Source: Nostoc sp. ATCC 53789 (GTDB taxonomy: Bacteria; Cyanobacteriota; Cyanobacteriia; Cyanobacteriales; Nostocaceae). From it: a stretch of 64,000 nucleotides of DNA. The number at the start of each line of letters is the position of its first letter. Positions within the stretch are counted from its first letter, which is position 1. The DNA lies in the NCBI RefSeq assembly GCF_009873495.1, contig NZ_CP046703.1:62001-126000 (forward strand). Reading direction: 5' to 3'. The notes beneath the pieces were generated by a model. That model saw only the letters and a list, made by a program, of their open reading frames with translations. It searched no databases and was not told the origin of the DNA. Positions 15,823 to 25,057 of the stretch are shown piece after piece. The position numbers were made by a program, and so were the translations under genes.

Positions 15823-16869
15823 ATGGTCAAGATGCGGGCGTTATTGTCTGGGTATTACGGTAAAGGTAATGGTGGTGACGAGGCTTTGTTAGCAACGCTC
15901 TTGCAAATGTTACCATCTCACGTAACCCCTGTGGTACTTTCGGGAAATCCAGAGGAAACGCGCGATCGCTACAATGTAGAAACTTTCGATCGCATGGCTC
16001 CCTTAGCTGTGCTGCAAGCTTTACGCTCAAGTGATGCCTTGATTTGGGGCGGCGGGAGTATTATTCAAGATGTTACCAGCACTATCAGCCCCTTTTATTA
16101 TGGGGGAATGATGGCATTGGCGCAGAAAATGGGTTTGAAAACTGTTGCTTGGGCGCAGGGTATTGGCCCCTTGGTACGTCCGCAAACTCGTTGGTTAGCG
16201 CGGCAAACCTTTGGTAATTGTACCAAAGTTAGTGTCCGCGATCGCGCCAGCGCTGCTTTATTATCTGATTGGGAAATTCCTTGTATTATAGCTCCTGACC
16301 CGGTTTGGGCGTTGGAATCTAAACCAGTACCGGGACTTTGGGATTTACCTGCGCCGAGAGTTGCGGTAACGTTGCGATCGCATCCCCTACTTACCGAAAC
16401 CCGTCTGTCAAATTTAACCCGTGCTTTGGTTGACTTTCAAAAAGCTACGCAGGCTTTTATCTTACTACTGCCATTTCAAAAAAGTGAAGATTTAAGTATT
16501 GCCGAAGCTATTCAACCCCACCTTAAAGATGTCAGCCAGATTTTATGTCTGGAAGATCCACAACTTTTGAAAGGTGTATTTCGCAGTGTTGAAATGGCAA
16601 TTGGGATGCGTCTACACAGCTTGATTATGGCTGCTGCTGAAGGTTGTCGTTGCTTTGCTCTTAGTTATGACCCCAAGGTAAATCGTCTTATGGAAGACTT
16701 AGAAATGCCTGGGTGGGATTTGGCGAGTTTACCCGATGATCCTAATTTGATTAGTCTAACTTGGATGGAGCATTATGCTAATGGCGATCCTTTATCAGCA
16801 GAGCAAATACAATCTTTAGTAGATAGGGCATTAATCCACCGCGAGGTATTGAGCCAAGTTTTTATTTGA
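15823..16869 (+). CDS. csaB: CsaB-type polysaccharide pyruvyl transferase
   Basis: Transfers a pyruvate ketal from PEP to cell-wall polysaccharide, which can anchor SLH-domain envelope proteins. The 348 residues start RALLSGYYGKGNGGDEALL, the glycine-rich N-terminus typical of CsaB. Then IWGGGSIIQDVTS (near 75-88), VAWAQGIGPL (about 109-118) and the C-terminal GMRLHSLIMAAAEG motif (about 263-276). Start ATG 15823 gives MVKMRALL; ATG 15832 is an equally plausible start. The gene stands alone, and monocistronic expression is likely. Confidence 0.85.
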   Translation: MVKMRALLSGYYGKGNGGDEALLATLLQMLPSHVTPVVLSGNPEETRDRYNVETFDRMAPLAVLQALRSSDALIWGGGSIIQDVTSTISPFYYGGMMALAQKMGLKTVAWAQGIGPLVRPQTRWLARQTFGNCTKVSVRDRASAALLSDWEIPCIIAPDPVWALESKPVPGLWDLPAPRVAVTLRSHPLLTETRLSNLTRALVDFQKATQAFILLLPFQKSEDLSIAEAIQPHLKDVSQILCLEDPQLLKGVFRSVEMAIGMRLHSLIMAAAEGCRCFALSYDPKVNRLMEDLEMPGWDLASLPDDPNLISLTWMEHYANGDPLSAEQIQSLVDRALIHREVLSQVFI

Positions 16870-17020
16870 CACTCTCCAGCCATAAATAGCGGAGATTCTA
16901 GATGGGTAATTTTCAAACTTTTATAAATTGATTATAAAAAATACTCAAGCATCATTTATGACAAAATATATCACTTATGTTATCTAGGATATACAGAAAT
17001 AATTCTTGAGATCATTGCTG

Positions 17021-18481
17021 ATGATAAACTTTGGTTTTTGGAACCTAATTATAGTAATTGTAGTTGCATTGGTTCTGAAAAATAATTGGCGACTAGACGA
17101 TGATGAGAAGGTAGCCTGGAAAAATTCTTTATTCTTAAAATCTTCTGTTATCCAACGATTGATGCAATTTTTTTGTCAACCAATTGTTAACTTTATCATT
17201 CAAGCAGTTGTTGTATTAGTAGTCACAAGATTTCTCTGTTATACAGGTTGGCTAGTTTATTCCCTAAATCAGCCAAATCCACCTTTATGGGATTTTAAAT
17301 GGTTTTATGTGGCGAGTAAATTGGCTCATCAGCATTTGAGTCCTTTTAATGTCGAGATTTTTAACCAAAGTTTCTGTAGCCTAACTAAAACGTGTGGATT
17401 TATTCCACCATTTGTCTATCCACCTAATATTATTCCTCTTATCTGGTTTCTCGGTTATTTTCCGATCAATACTGCATTTACAATCTGGATTGTGATGCAT
17501 ATATTAGCAATCGGCTTGGCCTTATGGGGAACGAATATCCTCCTAGAATCGAAGTCGCCAGCTTTCAGAACTATTTGCACAATCTCGGCTGCCTTAATTT
17601 ATGGTTTAGTTCGCGATCTTCAAGTTGGTAATCTTGCCATTTTCGTTGCGGTTCTCATCTTATGGATGTTTATCTTAGCTAGAAAATATCAGGATATTCC
17701 AGCCGGACTTTGCTTGGGTATTGCCGTTTGTAAACCAACATTAGCTGCATTATTCATTCTATATTTTCTATTTAAAAGACGCTTTTCTCTAGTTTTTGTA
17801 TCTGTTATCACAGGAACTTCTTTAGTATTTTTAGGTCTAACATTAACAGGCAATTCTGTGACACAATACCTACCAGATACGGCTCGTGGATTTTCACTCT
17901 GGCTTAACGATCCATCGAATAGTCCCTATCTTTCAATTACTCGCCTAGATTTGATGGTAGTGGGCCCAAGATTATTACCCAATAATCCATTATTTGCCAA
18001 GTTATTGTCAGACTTTATTGTTCTGATACTTGTTGGTTTCGTGGGTTGGTATTGGTATCTACAACAATCTATTACAGCCTGGTCAAAAGAAATATACTTA
18101 GCCGAAATGGTACTAGTTTCTTGCTTGAGTATTGCCATTAATTATTCACAGCAAACTAGTACTGTGATGTTAATACCTGCGGTTGTTTTTTTGCTGAATG
18201 ATTTGCTATATCAAATCAGGTATTATAAATTCTCTATGAAAAGAATGTCTGTTTGGTTTGCAGGGGTTTGCTTTCTAGCAGTGCAAACAGCAGTTATTCA
18301 TGGCTGGCTCATCGGTTCTCTAGCAAATCGCTGGAACGTGAAAGCAGGGAAATTACCCTACTTTCTGAAAGTAACGATCTTCGCGCTACCGAGTTATGCA
18401 ATTCTAGGAATCACCCTGAGCATTTTAGTCTTAGCAATTAGTTCACTGCGTCAAAAACAGGTTTTAAAATTTGAACCTTAA
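17021..18481 (+). CDS. GT87-family (DUF2029) polyprenol-linked membrane glycosyltransferase
   Basis: Integral membrane transferase with about ten helices spread along 486 residues. The family, known from mycobacterial mannosyltransferases, uses polyprenyl-phosphate sugars. The first periplasmic loop holds LWDFKWFYVASKLAHQHLSPF (quoted in part), with an acidic DFKWF motif of the catalytic type. Later helices include CKPTLAALFILYFLFKRRF. I prefer ATG 17021 over TTG 17006, five codons upstream. Acceptor and sugar cannot be told. It follows csaB on the same strand with a 151-base gap. Confidence 0.7.
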   Translation: MINFGFWNLIIVIVVALVLKNNWRLDDDEKVAWKNSLFLKSSVIQRLMQFFCQPIVNFIIQAVVVLVVTRFLCYTGWLVYSLNQPNPPLWDFKWFYVASKLAHQHLSPFNVEIFNQSFCSLTKTCGFIPPFVYPPNIIPLIWFLGYFPINTAFTIWIVMHILAIGLALWGTNILLESKSPAFRTICTISAALIYGLVRDLQVGNLAIFVAVLILWMFILARKYQDIPAGLCLGIAVCKPTLAALFILYFLFKRRFSLVFVSVITGTSLVFLGLTLTGNSVTQYLPDTARGFSLWLNDPSNSPYLSITRLDLMVVGPRLLPNNPLFAKLLSDFIVLILVGFVGWYWYLQQSITAWSKEIYLAEMVLVSCLSIAINYSQQTSTVMLIPAVVFLLNDLLYQIRYYKFSMKRMSVWFAGVCFLAVQTAVIHGWLIGSLANRWNVKAGKLPYFLKVTIFALPSYAILGITLSILVLAISSLRQKQVLKFEP

Positions 18482-18511
18482 AATCCAATACAGTACAAAA
18501 TCCTGGGTTTT

Positions 18512-18534
18512 GAGACGCGATAAATCGCCGTCTC
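18512..18534. terminator. Hairpin repeat between convergent genes
   Basis: GAGACGCGAT and ATCGCCGTCTC form an interrupted stem; it is the common GAGACGCGATTTATCG-type repeat of cyanobacteria. It lies between the GT87 gene and pgeF, which end towards each other, so it may stop both. Confidence 0.5.
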
Positions 18535-18612
18535 TACAAGTGTTTTGGTCTTATCTGAACTGTATTGCTTTAAAATTGGTGTCAATTTAGAACACCAAGA
18601 TTAAAACCAGTT

Positions 18613-19398
18613 TTACCTTTTACCACTAACAATCCCTGACCATTGAACTTTTTTCTCTTGCTCTCGGCGATAAGAAAAGAAATGCTCTGGAGTTTGGAAA
18701 GTACAATAAGGTGCGATCGCAATTTGTTCTGCACTAATCCCCATGTTTTCCAGTTGTAAGGTATTCACTCGCCGCACATCCAACCTTACTTTTCCTGGAT
18801 TGGGATCTTTTAGTAAAGGTGAATTGGGTAATTCATGCAATGCTTGAACAATTTTTTCTTCGTCATTATGTGATATAATACTAGCCCCAATTTCGGCAGC
18901 CACTTCTATTGAGACTTGGTAAACCTCACCAGCGATCGCAGGGCCCATTGCAATGCGTAAATCATCAAGTTTGCTGCCTTGAGATTGTAATCTAGCGATC
19001 GCTAGGGGCACAATCTTCTTAGCAGTCCCCCGCCAACCCGCGTGTAATGCTGCCACCCGTCCAGTTTTCACATCCCCAATCAACACAGGTGTACAATCTG
19101 CACTAGCTACCCAAACGGCTTGGAGAGGCTGTTCGCTCATTAAACCATCCGCCGATGCTAAATCATCCTCAGCAGTGCTTAAGAAGCTTTCAACTTCTTG
19201 GGGGGTGAGAACAGTATTGCCATGAACCTGCTTTAAGCGATAGACTGATCCCTCTGGTTGCAATACTTCTGTCATAACTTGTGGCGATCGCGGCCAAAAC
19301 TGCTGGGTAAAGAAGCCGTGATGCCAATGTTCCAGAATACTACAAGTTAGATAAGGCAGTCCTTCCCAATTGCGCCAGTGCCAAGTGTGCATCTTCAA
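18613..19398 (-). CDS. pgeF: PgeF (YfiH), peptidoglycan editing factor, laccase-domain protein
   Basis: Cytoplasmic multicopper-oxidase-fold protein. The E. coli homologue hydrolyses UDP-MurNAc-L-Ser so that L-Ser does not enter peptidoglycan; the older label is polyphenol oxidase. Metal-site motifs are visible: KQVHGNTV (about 57-64), ASADCTPVLIGD (about 98-109) and LHAGWRGT (118-125), followed by RIAMGPAI. The 261-residue length is normal. It is divergent from birA with only 71 bases between start codons, so the two share a promoter region. Confidence 0.88.
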   Translation of the reverse strand: MKMHTWHWRNWEGLPYLTCSILEHWHHGFFTQQFWPRSPQVMTEVLQPEGSVYRLKQVHGNTVLTPQEVESFLSTAEDDLASADGLMSEQPLQAVWVASADCTPVLIGDVKTGRVAALHAGWRGTAKKIVPLAIARLQSQGSKLDDLRIAMGPAIAGEVYQVSIEVAAEIGASIISHNDEEKIVQALHELPNSPLLKDPNPGKVRLDVRRVNTLQLENMGISAEQIAIAPYCTFQTPEHFFSYRREQEKKVQWSGIVSGKR

Positions 19399-19469
19399 CC
19401 AAACCTAAACAAAAATCACTCATCAGCCAATCAATGCTAACTTGAACAACGGAATTTGGGTTAACTGCT

Positions 19470-20288
19470 GTGGGATTTAATCTGCAAAACTTGGAATCAG
19501 CCTTGAAAGCAGGGCGTAAGCACACATATTTACCATTTTCCCTCCACTTTTTTGAAAGCGTCTCCTCAACAAACCAAACCCTCTGGAACTTACTCCACCA
19601 AGGCGCTATTTCCGGAACAGTAGTCATCGCCACTCAGCAATCTGCTGGGCGGGGACAATGGGGACGCGAGTGGATTTCTCCAGTTGGGGGATTATATGTT
19701 TCCGTGGCGATTTCTTTCGACCACAAAATAGAAGCTACTGACAGCTACCAGCTAACTTTCGCTACTGCTTGGGGAATTGCATCTCAATTGCGCCAATGTG
19801 GTATAGATGTTGGGATAAAATGGCCCAATGATTTAGTTTTAAATAGTCGCAAATTAGGCGGCATTTTGACAGAAACCAAAGTAAACAAAGGACAAATCAC
19901 CCAAGCAGTAATTGGTGTTGGTATTAACTGGACAAATCCAGTACCCGAAACTGGAATTAATCTGGAATCGTGGCAAGCTTCCCAAGATTTCAGACCAATC
20001 TCTTGTCTGGAAATACTCACCTCTACAGTCTTACTGGGAATAGAATCCGGTATGGAGTGCCTTCAACAAGAAGGAGTAAGCATACTCTTGTCTCGCTATC
20101 TAGACTTGCTTACAAATATGGGCGATCGGGTGTATGTCAATAATCTTTTTGGTACTGTAGTTGGGGTGACACCTCAAGGAAATTTACGAGTTGATTTAGA
20201 AACAGATGATACAAAGGAACTAATTACACCGGAAATTTATATTCAACCCGGTACAATCAGTTTGGGGTACCATAAATCTTCCGTTTAA
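19470..20288 (+). CDS. birA: Biotin--[acetyl-CoA carboxylase] ligase
   Basis: Activates biotin as biotinyl-AMP and attaches it to the biotin carboxyl carrier protein for fatty-acid synthesis. Seen: FFESVSSTNQTL (about 27-38), the biotin-AMP loop QSAGRGQWGREW (57-68), the KWPNDLVLNSRKLGGILTE block (about 117-135) and a C-terminal SH3-like domain with GDRVYVNNLFGTVVGV. There is no N-terminal helix-turn-helix, so it is a class I ligase without repressor function. The start is GTG 19470. Confidence 0.9.
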   Translation: MGFNLQNLESALKAGRKHTYLPFSLHFFESVSSTNQTLWNLLHQGAISGTVVIATQQSAGRGQWGREWISPVGGLYVSVAISFDHKIEATDSYQLTFATAWGIASQLRQCGIDVGIKWPNDLVLNSRKLGGILTETKVNKGQITQAVIGVGINWTNPVPETGINLESWQASQDFRPISCLEILTSTVLLGIESGMECLQQEGVSILLSRYLDLLTNMGDRVYVNNLFGTVVGVTPQGNLRVDLETDDTKELITPEIYIQPGTISLGYHKSSV

Positions 20289-20378
20289 ATTTGAGGTTTG
20301 TTCAAAATTTCGCTCTTTGGGCAAGACAAACCACTAGCATCATCTCTTTAGGCTAATTACACACAACTGAGAGAACAA

Positions 20379-21932
20379 ATGACGCAGCGCAATAATTCTG
20401 CCCATCATCGTTTGCATTTATGGCAGCAAGGTCTAACAAAAAAACGTTTTGCCTCAACACTACCAGCCCAGAGCCTCTGTTGGCTGAGTAGCGTCAGCCT
20501 CCTTAGCGGCGGCTTTGTGTTTGCCCAAACAGAAACACAAGTAGATAACATCGTTCCCACTGTTGAAACTTCCCAGCCAACAGTAGTTCCAAATCTAGTA
20601 AAAAAGCAGGCTGTTGCACCCGAAGCAATTCAAGCACAACCGGAATTTTCCCAACGGCGAGCCAGACTCAAACAGAGACTACGCAAGCCAGAGGTAGCTC
20701 AATCAAAAGAACCAATTAGGCAGTCTACGCCCAAAATTGAAGCTGCTGAACCTGTTGTTATTATCAGACAGTCAAAACCCAAAGTAGAAACCACCCAGGT
20801 TACTCCTATAAGGGTGAGACAGGAAAAACCCAATACCCCTGTCCGCTATGCACCTGAAAAACTCCCAGAAGTTGCTCAACCATCGAATAACTCCAACAGT
20901 TCTGTTAGTGCAACGCCAGGTAAAACCAAGGATTATAATAACGCCTATATTGATCCTAATAGTTATGACAATGGTGCTACAGGTACTTATCAAGCACCAA
21001 ATTCTGTAATTCTCACAGAACGCTCTAGTGGTTGCCGAGCCATTTTGCCTTCAGGACAAAGCGTATTAGGCGGCGTTTGCGCCAAAGTACCCCAAAGGAA
21101 TGTAGCTGATTCTAATGGTAAAGCAGCACCTAATTGGCTAAGAAGAAGTCAAAACGCCCAATTGCCAGTAGTTTCAACCGCGCGGCAAGTTGCAACGACT
21201 GGCAACAACAGCAGATGGCGTGCTACTCAAAATGGTTATAGTGGTGACACCAAGACCGCATATCGCCCAAATCGGTTTATCCCGAGTCCCAGCGAATTCA
21301 GCCCCACAAGAGTGAGTGCAACTCCTATCGCACCCAGTGGCGGGACTTTACCGCCACCAATGGCAGATGGCAACATTGCACCCCGTCCCAGTAACGTAGC
21401 TTACGACTTCTCACTAGCATCGGTATTGCCACAAATTCCCTACACAGGTGCAGTTGCCTATAATGGGACGGGGATGATGTATCCCTTGTCTATACCCGCT
21501 CCCATTACCTCGTTGTTTGGTTGGCGAGTTCATCCAATTACAGGTAATCAACGCTTCCATGCTGGTACAGACTTAGGTGCGCCTACGGGAACACCAGTTT
21601 TAGCAGCAGCAGCTGGTCAAGTCGAAACTGCTAACTGGATGGGTGGTTATGGTTTAACCGTTATCCTCAATCACAAATCGGCTGAACAAACACTCTACGG
21701 TCACATGTCAGAAATCCTTGTTCAACCCGGTCAATGGGTACAACCTGGAACTCTCATTGGCCGAGTTGGCAGCACCGGGGCATCCACAGGCCCTCACCTG
21801 CACTTTGAAGTCCGCCACCTAACACCTAACGGTTGGGTTGCTACTGACCCAGGCGTGGAATTACAAAGCGCCCTCAGCCAGTTAGTAAGAGGCTTGCAAA
21901 CCGCCCAGGTAAGCCAAGAACCAGGCAGCTAG
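20379..21932 (+). CDS. M23-family (LytM) peptidoglycan endopeptidase
   Basis: Exported murein hydrolase or LytM factor. A long N-terminus with a signal-like hydrophobic stretch (about 29-50, ending FVFAQ) leads into a Gln/Pro/Lys-rich disordered region (about 50-340). The C-terminal M23 domain (about 385-500) has both metal motifs: HAGTD (His and Asp zinc ligands) and HLHFE, plus YGHMSEILV. All zinc-binding residues are present, so it should be an active enzyme rather than an activator. Length 517 is typical for cyanobacterial proteins of this kind. Confidence 0.85.
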   Translation: MTQRNNSAHHRLHLWQQGLTKKRFASTLPAQSLCWLSSVSLLSGGFVFAQTETQVDNIVPTVETSQPTVVPNLVKKQAVAPEAIQAQPEFSQRRARLKQRLRKPEVAQSKEPIRQSTPKIEAAEPVVIIRQSKPKVETTQVTPIRVRQEKPNTPVRYAPEKLPEVAQPSNNSNSSVSATPGKTKDYNNAYIDPNSYDNGATGTYQAPNSVILTERSSGCRAILPSGQSVLGGVCAKVPQRNVADSNGKAAPNWLRRSQNAQLPVVSTARQVATTGNNSRWRATQNGYSGDTKTAYRPNRFIPSPSEFSPTRVSATPIAPSGGTLPPPMADGNIAPRPSNVAYDFSLASVLPQIPYTGAVAYNGTGMMYPLSIPAPITSLFGWRVHPITGNQRFHAGTDLGAPTGTPVLAAAAGQVETANWMGGYGLTVILNHKSAEQTLYGHMSEILVQPGQWVQPGTLIGRVGSTGASTGPHLHFEVRHLTPNGWVATDPGVELQSALSQLVRGLQTAQVSQEPGS

Positions 21933-21939
21933 AAGAAGC

Positions 21940-22024
21940 TGAGGGGCAGGGGAGCAGGGGAAGCAGGGGGAGCAGGGGAAGAATAACTAATGCCCCATTC
22001 CCCATTCCCAATTCCCAATTCCCA
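21940..22024. repeat. Low-complexity GGGGAGCAG / CCCAATT repeats between convergent genes
   Basis: Tandem copies of GCAGGGGA on the left and of CCCATTC / CCCAATT on the right, of opposite strand bias, separate the M23 gene from ribE. Could form an imperfect hairpin. A common Nostoc spacer type. Confidence 0.6.
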
Positions 22025-22025
22025 A

Positions 22026-22706
22026 TTACAAATACCCGTGTTCTGCTAAGAATGCGGGTGTAATGCCATCTAAACTTGTTTCATCATGGGCTGTAGTGTT
22101 TGGGTTGCCAGAGTAAAGGAATTTTTCGACGTATTTGCCGAGAATATCCCCTTCTAAATTCACCAAACTCCCAGCAACCAAATAGCGAAGATTTGTCTCG
22201 CTGTATGTGAGGGGAATTACCGCCACCTTGAACTGAGAGAGTTCTGAGTCATAAGCGGCTACTGTGAGACTGATGCCGTTGACAGCTATACTACCTTTGG
22301 GGACAATGTATCGTGCGATCGCAACGGAAGCAATAAAGGTCATTTCCCAAGAACTAGCCGTTTGTTCTGCCACTAGCAATCGACCGATGCCATCTACATG
22401 ACCCATCACAAAATGACCGCCAACTTTGCTGCCCACCTTTAGCGACGCTTCTAAATTGACATATCTCTGTTGCGTTTGCTCACCTCCCAACGTCGTGCGG
22501 CGTAGTGTTTCCGGTGAAGCTGTGGCGATAAACCCGTCTTTTAAAACTTTTTCCACTGTCAAGCAAACGCCATCTACTGCAACACTGTCACCATAAGCCA
22601 AATCCTGCATAATTACTTCACCAGAATGGCTCACACAAGTAATTTGCCAAGAATCGCCCCCCAAGGGTTCTATTGTTCCTAATGCTTGGATTAATCCTGT
22701 AAACAC
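22026..22706 (-). CDS. ribE: Riboflavin synthase, alpha chain
   Basis: Dismutates two 6,7-dimethyl-8-ribityllumazine molecules to riboflavin and its pyrimidine precursor. The N-terminal MFTGLIQALG is diagnostic. Two lumazine-binding half repeats are visible: SVAVDGVCLTVEKV to ETLRRTTLG (about 41-75) and GSIAVNGISLTVAAYD to YSETNLR (about 138-175). Length 226 is normal. No FMN riboswitch pattern is evident upstream. Confidence 0.93.
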   Translation of the reverse strand: MFTGLIQALGTIEPLGGDSWQITCVSHSGEVIMQDLAYGDSVAVDGVCLTVEKVLKDGFIATASPETLRRTTLGGEQTQQRYVNLEASLKVGSKVGGHFVMGHVDGIGRLLVAEQTASSWEMTFIASVAIARYIVPKGSIAVNGISLTVAAYDSELSQFKVAVIPLTYSETNLRYLVAGSLVNLEGDILGKYVEKFLYSGNPNTTAHDETSLDGITPAFLAEHGYL

Positions 22707-23046
22707 GGCTTTTTTGTCAAACTAACTCTATTTATTGCCTAAATTTGCCTGAAATGAATTGGTAATTGTCACAGAAATGTTGAACATCCAAGTATATTTT
22801 CTAACTTTTTTTCGTATAGGAATATTAACACATTAGCATCCTTCACAAGGCATACTTGGGTAAGAAGGTTATTGTCTAAGAAGACCAATTTGACTTACTC
22901 TGGTTTTCACCACAAGTTCGGAGTTTAATAGAAGCAATTATAGAGAACGAATGCTTATGTTTATTACTGTCACCAAACCGCCTAAAAAGGGGTACTATTT
23001 GTTACACAGCATCCAAGGCTCTCAAAGCATTGTAGAGGCTTAGGCA
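22707..23046. other. Divergent promoter gap between ribE and DUF151 gene
   Basis: 340 bases without coding potential. Only AT-rich promoter-like DNA is seen; no conserved FMN riboswitch elements and no strong hairpin. Confidence 0.5.
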
Positions 23047-23544
23047 ATGATTGAAATGAAAGTCGCTGGCATAGCATTAGATGCCATAACCCGCAGCCCG
23101 ATCGTCCTTTTGAAAGATTCTTCAGATCGGCGGGCTTTGCCAATTTATATTGGTCAGGAACAGGCTAGGGCAATTATGGGCGCACTGGAGAATCAAAAGC
23201 CTCCCAGACCCTTAACCCACGACCTGATTGTGAATCTTCTAGAGACTTGGAATATGACTCTAGAAAAGGTGATCATTCATTCCCTGCAAAAGGATACATT
23301 CTATGCGGCTTTAATTGTCCAGCAAGGCGAGGTCAAAAAAGAAATTGACGCACGTCCTAGCGATGCGATCGCCATTGCTCTCCGTACAAATACCCCTATC
23401 TGGGTAATGGAAGAAGTGATTGCCGATGCTTCTATCCCTGTTGACCGCGATGCAGATGAAGCCGAACAGCAAGCCTTCCGTGAATTTATTTCTAATCTCC
23501 GTCCTGAAGATTTGATCAAGCGCTTTGGTAATGGCGACAGCTAG
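23047..23544 (+). CDS. DUF151 bifunctional nuclease-family protein
   Basis: 165-residue protein of the BFN domain family, whose plant members have DNase and RNase activity. Motifs: MKVAGIALDAITRSPIVLLK, LPIYIGQEQARAIMGALE (about 31-48), PLTHDLIVNLLETWN and RPSDAIAIALRTNTPIWV (about 102-119). It ends in a short acidic tail. Function in cyanobacteria is unknown; cytoplasmic. It stands alone, transcribed away from ribE. Confidence 0.85.
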   Translation: MIEMKVAGIALDAITRSPIVLLKDSSDRRALPIYIGQEQARAIMGALENQKPPRPLTHDLIVNLLETWNMTLEKVIIHSLQKDTFYAALIVQQGEVKKEIDARPSDAIAIALRTNTPIWVMEEVIADASIPVDRDADEAEQQAFREFISNLRPEDLIKRFGNGDS

Positions 23545-23545
23545 G

Positions 23546-23711
23546 AGAGTGCTGAGTACTGAGTGCTGAGAAAGAATAGAGAATCTAAAAAATAAGTTCT
23601 TTATTCTTTCTTTTTTACCTTTCATTTTGTACAGACAATATTAATTGTCTTTCTACTCAGTACGGGCTAAACGCCCCGCTATCGCTAACAGCACTCCCCA
23701 CTCAGCACTGA
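23546..23711. repeat. Dispersed repeat flanked by GTGCTGAGT copies
   Basis: GAGTGCTGAGTACTGAGTGC near 23547 and its partial complements CTACTCAGTACGG near 23654 and CACTCAGCACTG near 23699 bracket CGGGCTAAACGCCCCGCTA, a frequent Nostoc repeat. It overlaps a spurious upstream TTG start (23645) of the next gene. Confidence 0.6.
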
Positions 23712-23716
23712 AATTG

Positions 23717-24847
23717 ATGCAATACCGACGCTTTGGGAAAACGAATCTGCACCTCTCGGTTTTCTCTTTGGGAACAATGCGCTACTTAGCTTCTTTTGAA
23801 AATGCTCACCAGATCATTGAACAAGCCTTAGCGTTAGGAATTAATCATCTAGAAACCGCCAGAGGTTACGGCAAAAGTGAGGAGTATCTTGGTAGGGCAT
23901 TAAAAGCTGGGTTATCAGTACCCCGAACGAAGCTTTACATCACTACCAAAATCTCAGCCACAGTAGATGCTGACACCATGCGTCGGTGCATCGACGAATC
24001 CCTAGAACGATTACAGCTAGATTATTTAGATTGCTTAGGCATTCATGGCTTGAATACTTGGCAACATTTGGAGTGGGTGCAAGCCAAAAATGGTTGTATG
24101 CAAGCCGTAGAGGAAGCTGTTGGTGATGGTCGAGTGCGCCACATTGGTTTTTCCAGCCACGGGTCATTAGAGCTAATTCAGGCAGCTATAAAAACAGATT
24201 TTTTTGAGTTTGTCAATTTGCATTATTACTATTTTTTTCAACGGCACGCACTAGCAATTCAACTAGCTGCCGAAAAAGATATGGGCATTTTCATTATTTC
24301 CCCTGCTGACAAAGGAGGAAAGCTGTATACGCCACCCCAAACTCTAAAAGACTTGTGTCAGCCGTATTCCCCCTTAGAACTAAGCCATCGTTTTTTACTT
24401 GCTGACAACCGTATTAATACCTTAAGTATAGGGCCAAGCAGCCCAGATGAATTAATAGAACCTTTGCAAGTTGCTGACCATGATGGAGATCTAAAATCAG
24501 CAGAAATTTCTGCTTTCCAGAGGTTAGAAAATCACCAAAAATTTGCTTTGGGAACTGATAAATGTAGCCAATGTTATGCTTGTTTGCCCTGTCCAGAAAA
24601 TATCAATATTCCAGAGGTATTGCGGTTACGTAATCTCGCAGTAGCATACGATATGAAAGACTATGGACAATATCGTTACGGAATGTTTGAAAATGCTGGT
24701 CATTGGTTCCCTGGAATGAAAGGCGATCGCTGTACAGAATGCGGAGACTGTTTACCTCGGTGTCCAGAAAAGTTAGATATTCCAGCTTTATTGTCAGATA
24801 CTCACCAAAAATTAAGTGGGAAAGCAGGTCGGAGGTTGTGGGGATAA
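23717..24847 (+). CDS. Aldo/keto reductase with C-terminal 4Fe-4S ferredoxin domain
   Basis: NADPH-type TIM-barrel oxidoreductase fused to a two-cluster ferredoxin-like tail (COG1453 type). It begins MQYRRFGKTNLHLSVFSLGT; barrel motifs are ETARGYGKSEEYLGRAL and DYLDCLGIHGL. The catalytic Tyr of classical AKRs is in RGYGKSE. The tail has C-x2-C-x2-C-x2-CP and C-x2-C-x2-C-x3-CP motifs, around CSQCYACLPCPE and CTECGDCLPRCPE. I chose ATG 23717 because the longer frame from TTG 23645 is encoded by a dispersed repeat. Substrate unknown. Confidence 0.85.
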   Translation: MQYRRFGKTNLHLSVFSLGTMRYLASFENAHQIIEQALALGINHLETARGYGKSEEYLGRALKAGLSVPRTKLYITTKISATVDADTMRRCIDESLERLQLDYLDCLGIHGLNTWQHLEWVQAKNGCMQAVEEAVGDGRVRHIGFSSHGSLELIQAAIKTDFFEFVNLHYYYFFQRHALAIQLAAEKDMGIFIISPADKGGKLYTPPQTLKDLCQPYSPLELSHRFLLADNRINTLSIGPSSPDELIEPLQVADHDGDLKSAEISAFQRLENHQKFALGTDKCSQCYACLPCPENINIPEVLRLRNLAVAYDMKDYGQYRYGMFENAGHWFPGMKGDRCTECGDCLPRCPEKLDIPALLSDTHQKLSGKAGRRLWG

Positions 24848-25057
24848 AAATGTAAGCGTGAGAGTCACCACTTAGTCGCACACCCGTCATTCTGGCTCCT
24901 AAGTTCTAACTTCTTTTTTGGTAAAATTAATAAAGATTAAATAAAGTCAGGAAGATCCGCCCAAGCTGGGGTATCTTGTCCAAAAAAAGATGAAAATTAA
25001 AAAAAAAGAAATATCCTACGCCAATCCCTAACCGTTTTCCGCTACAGTGGACGGGCT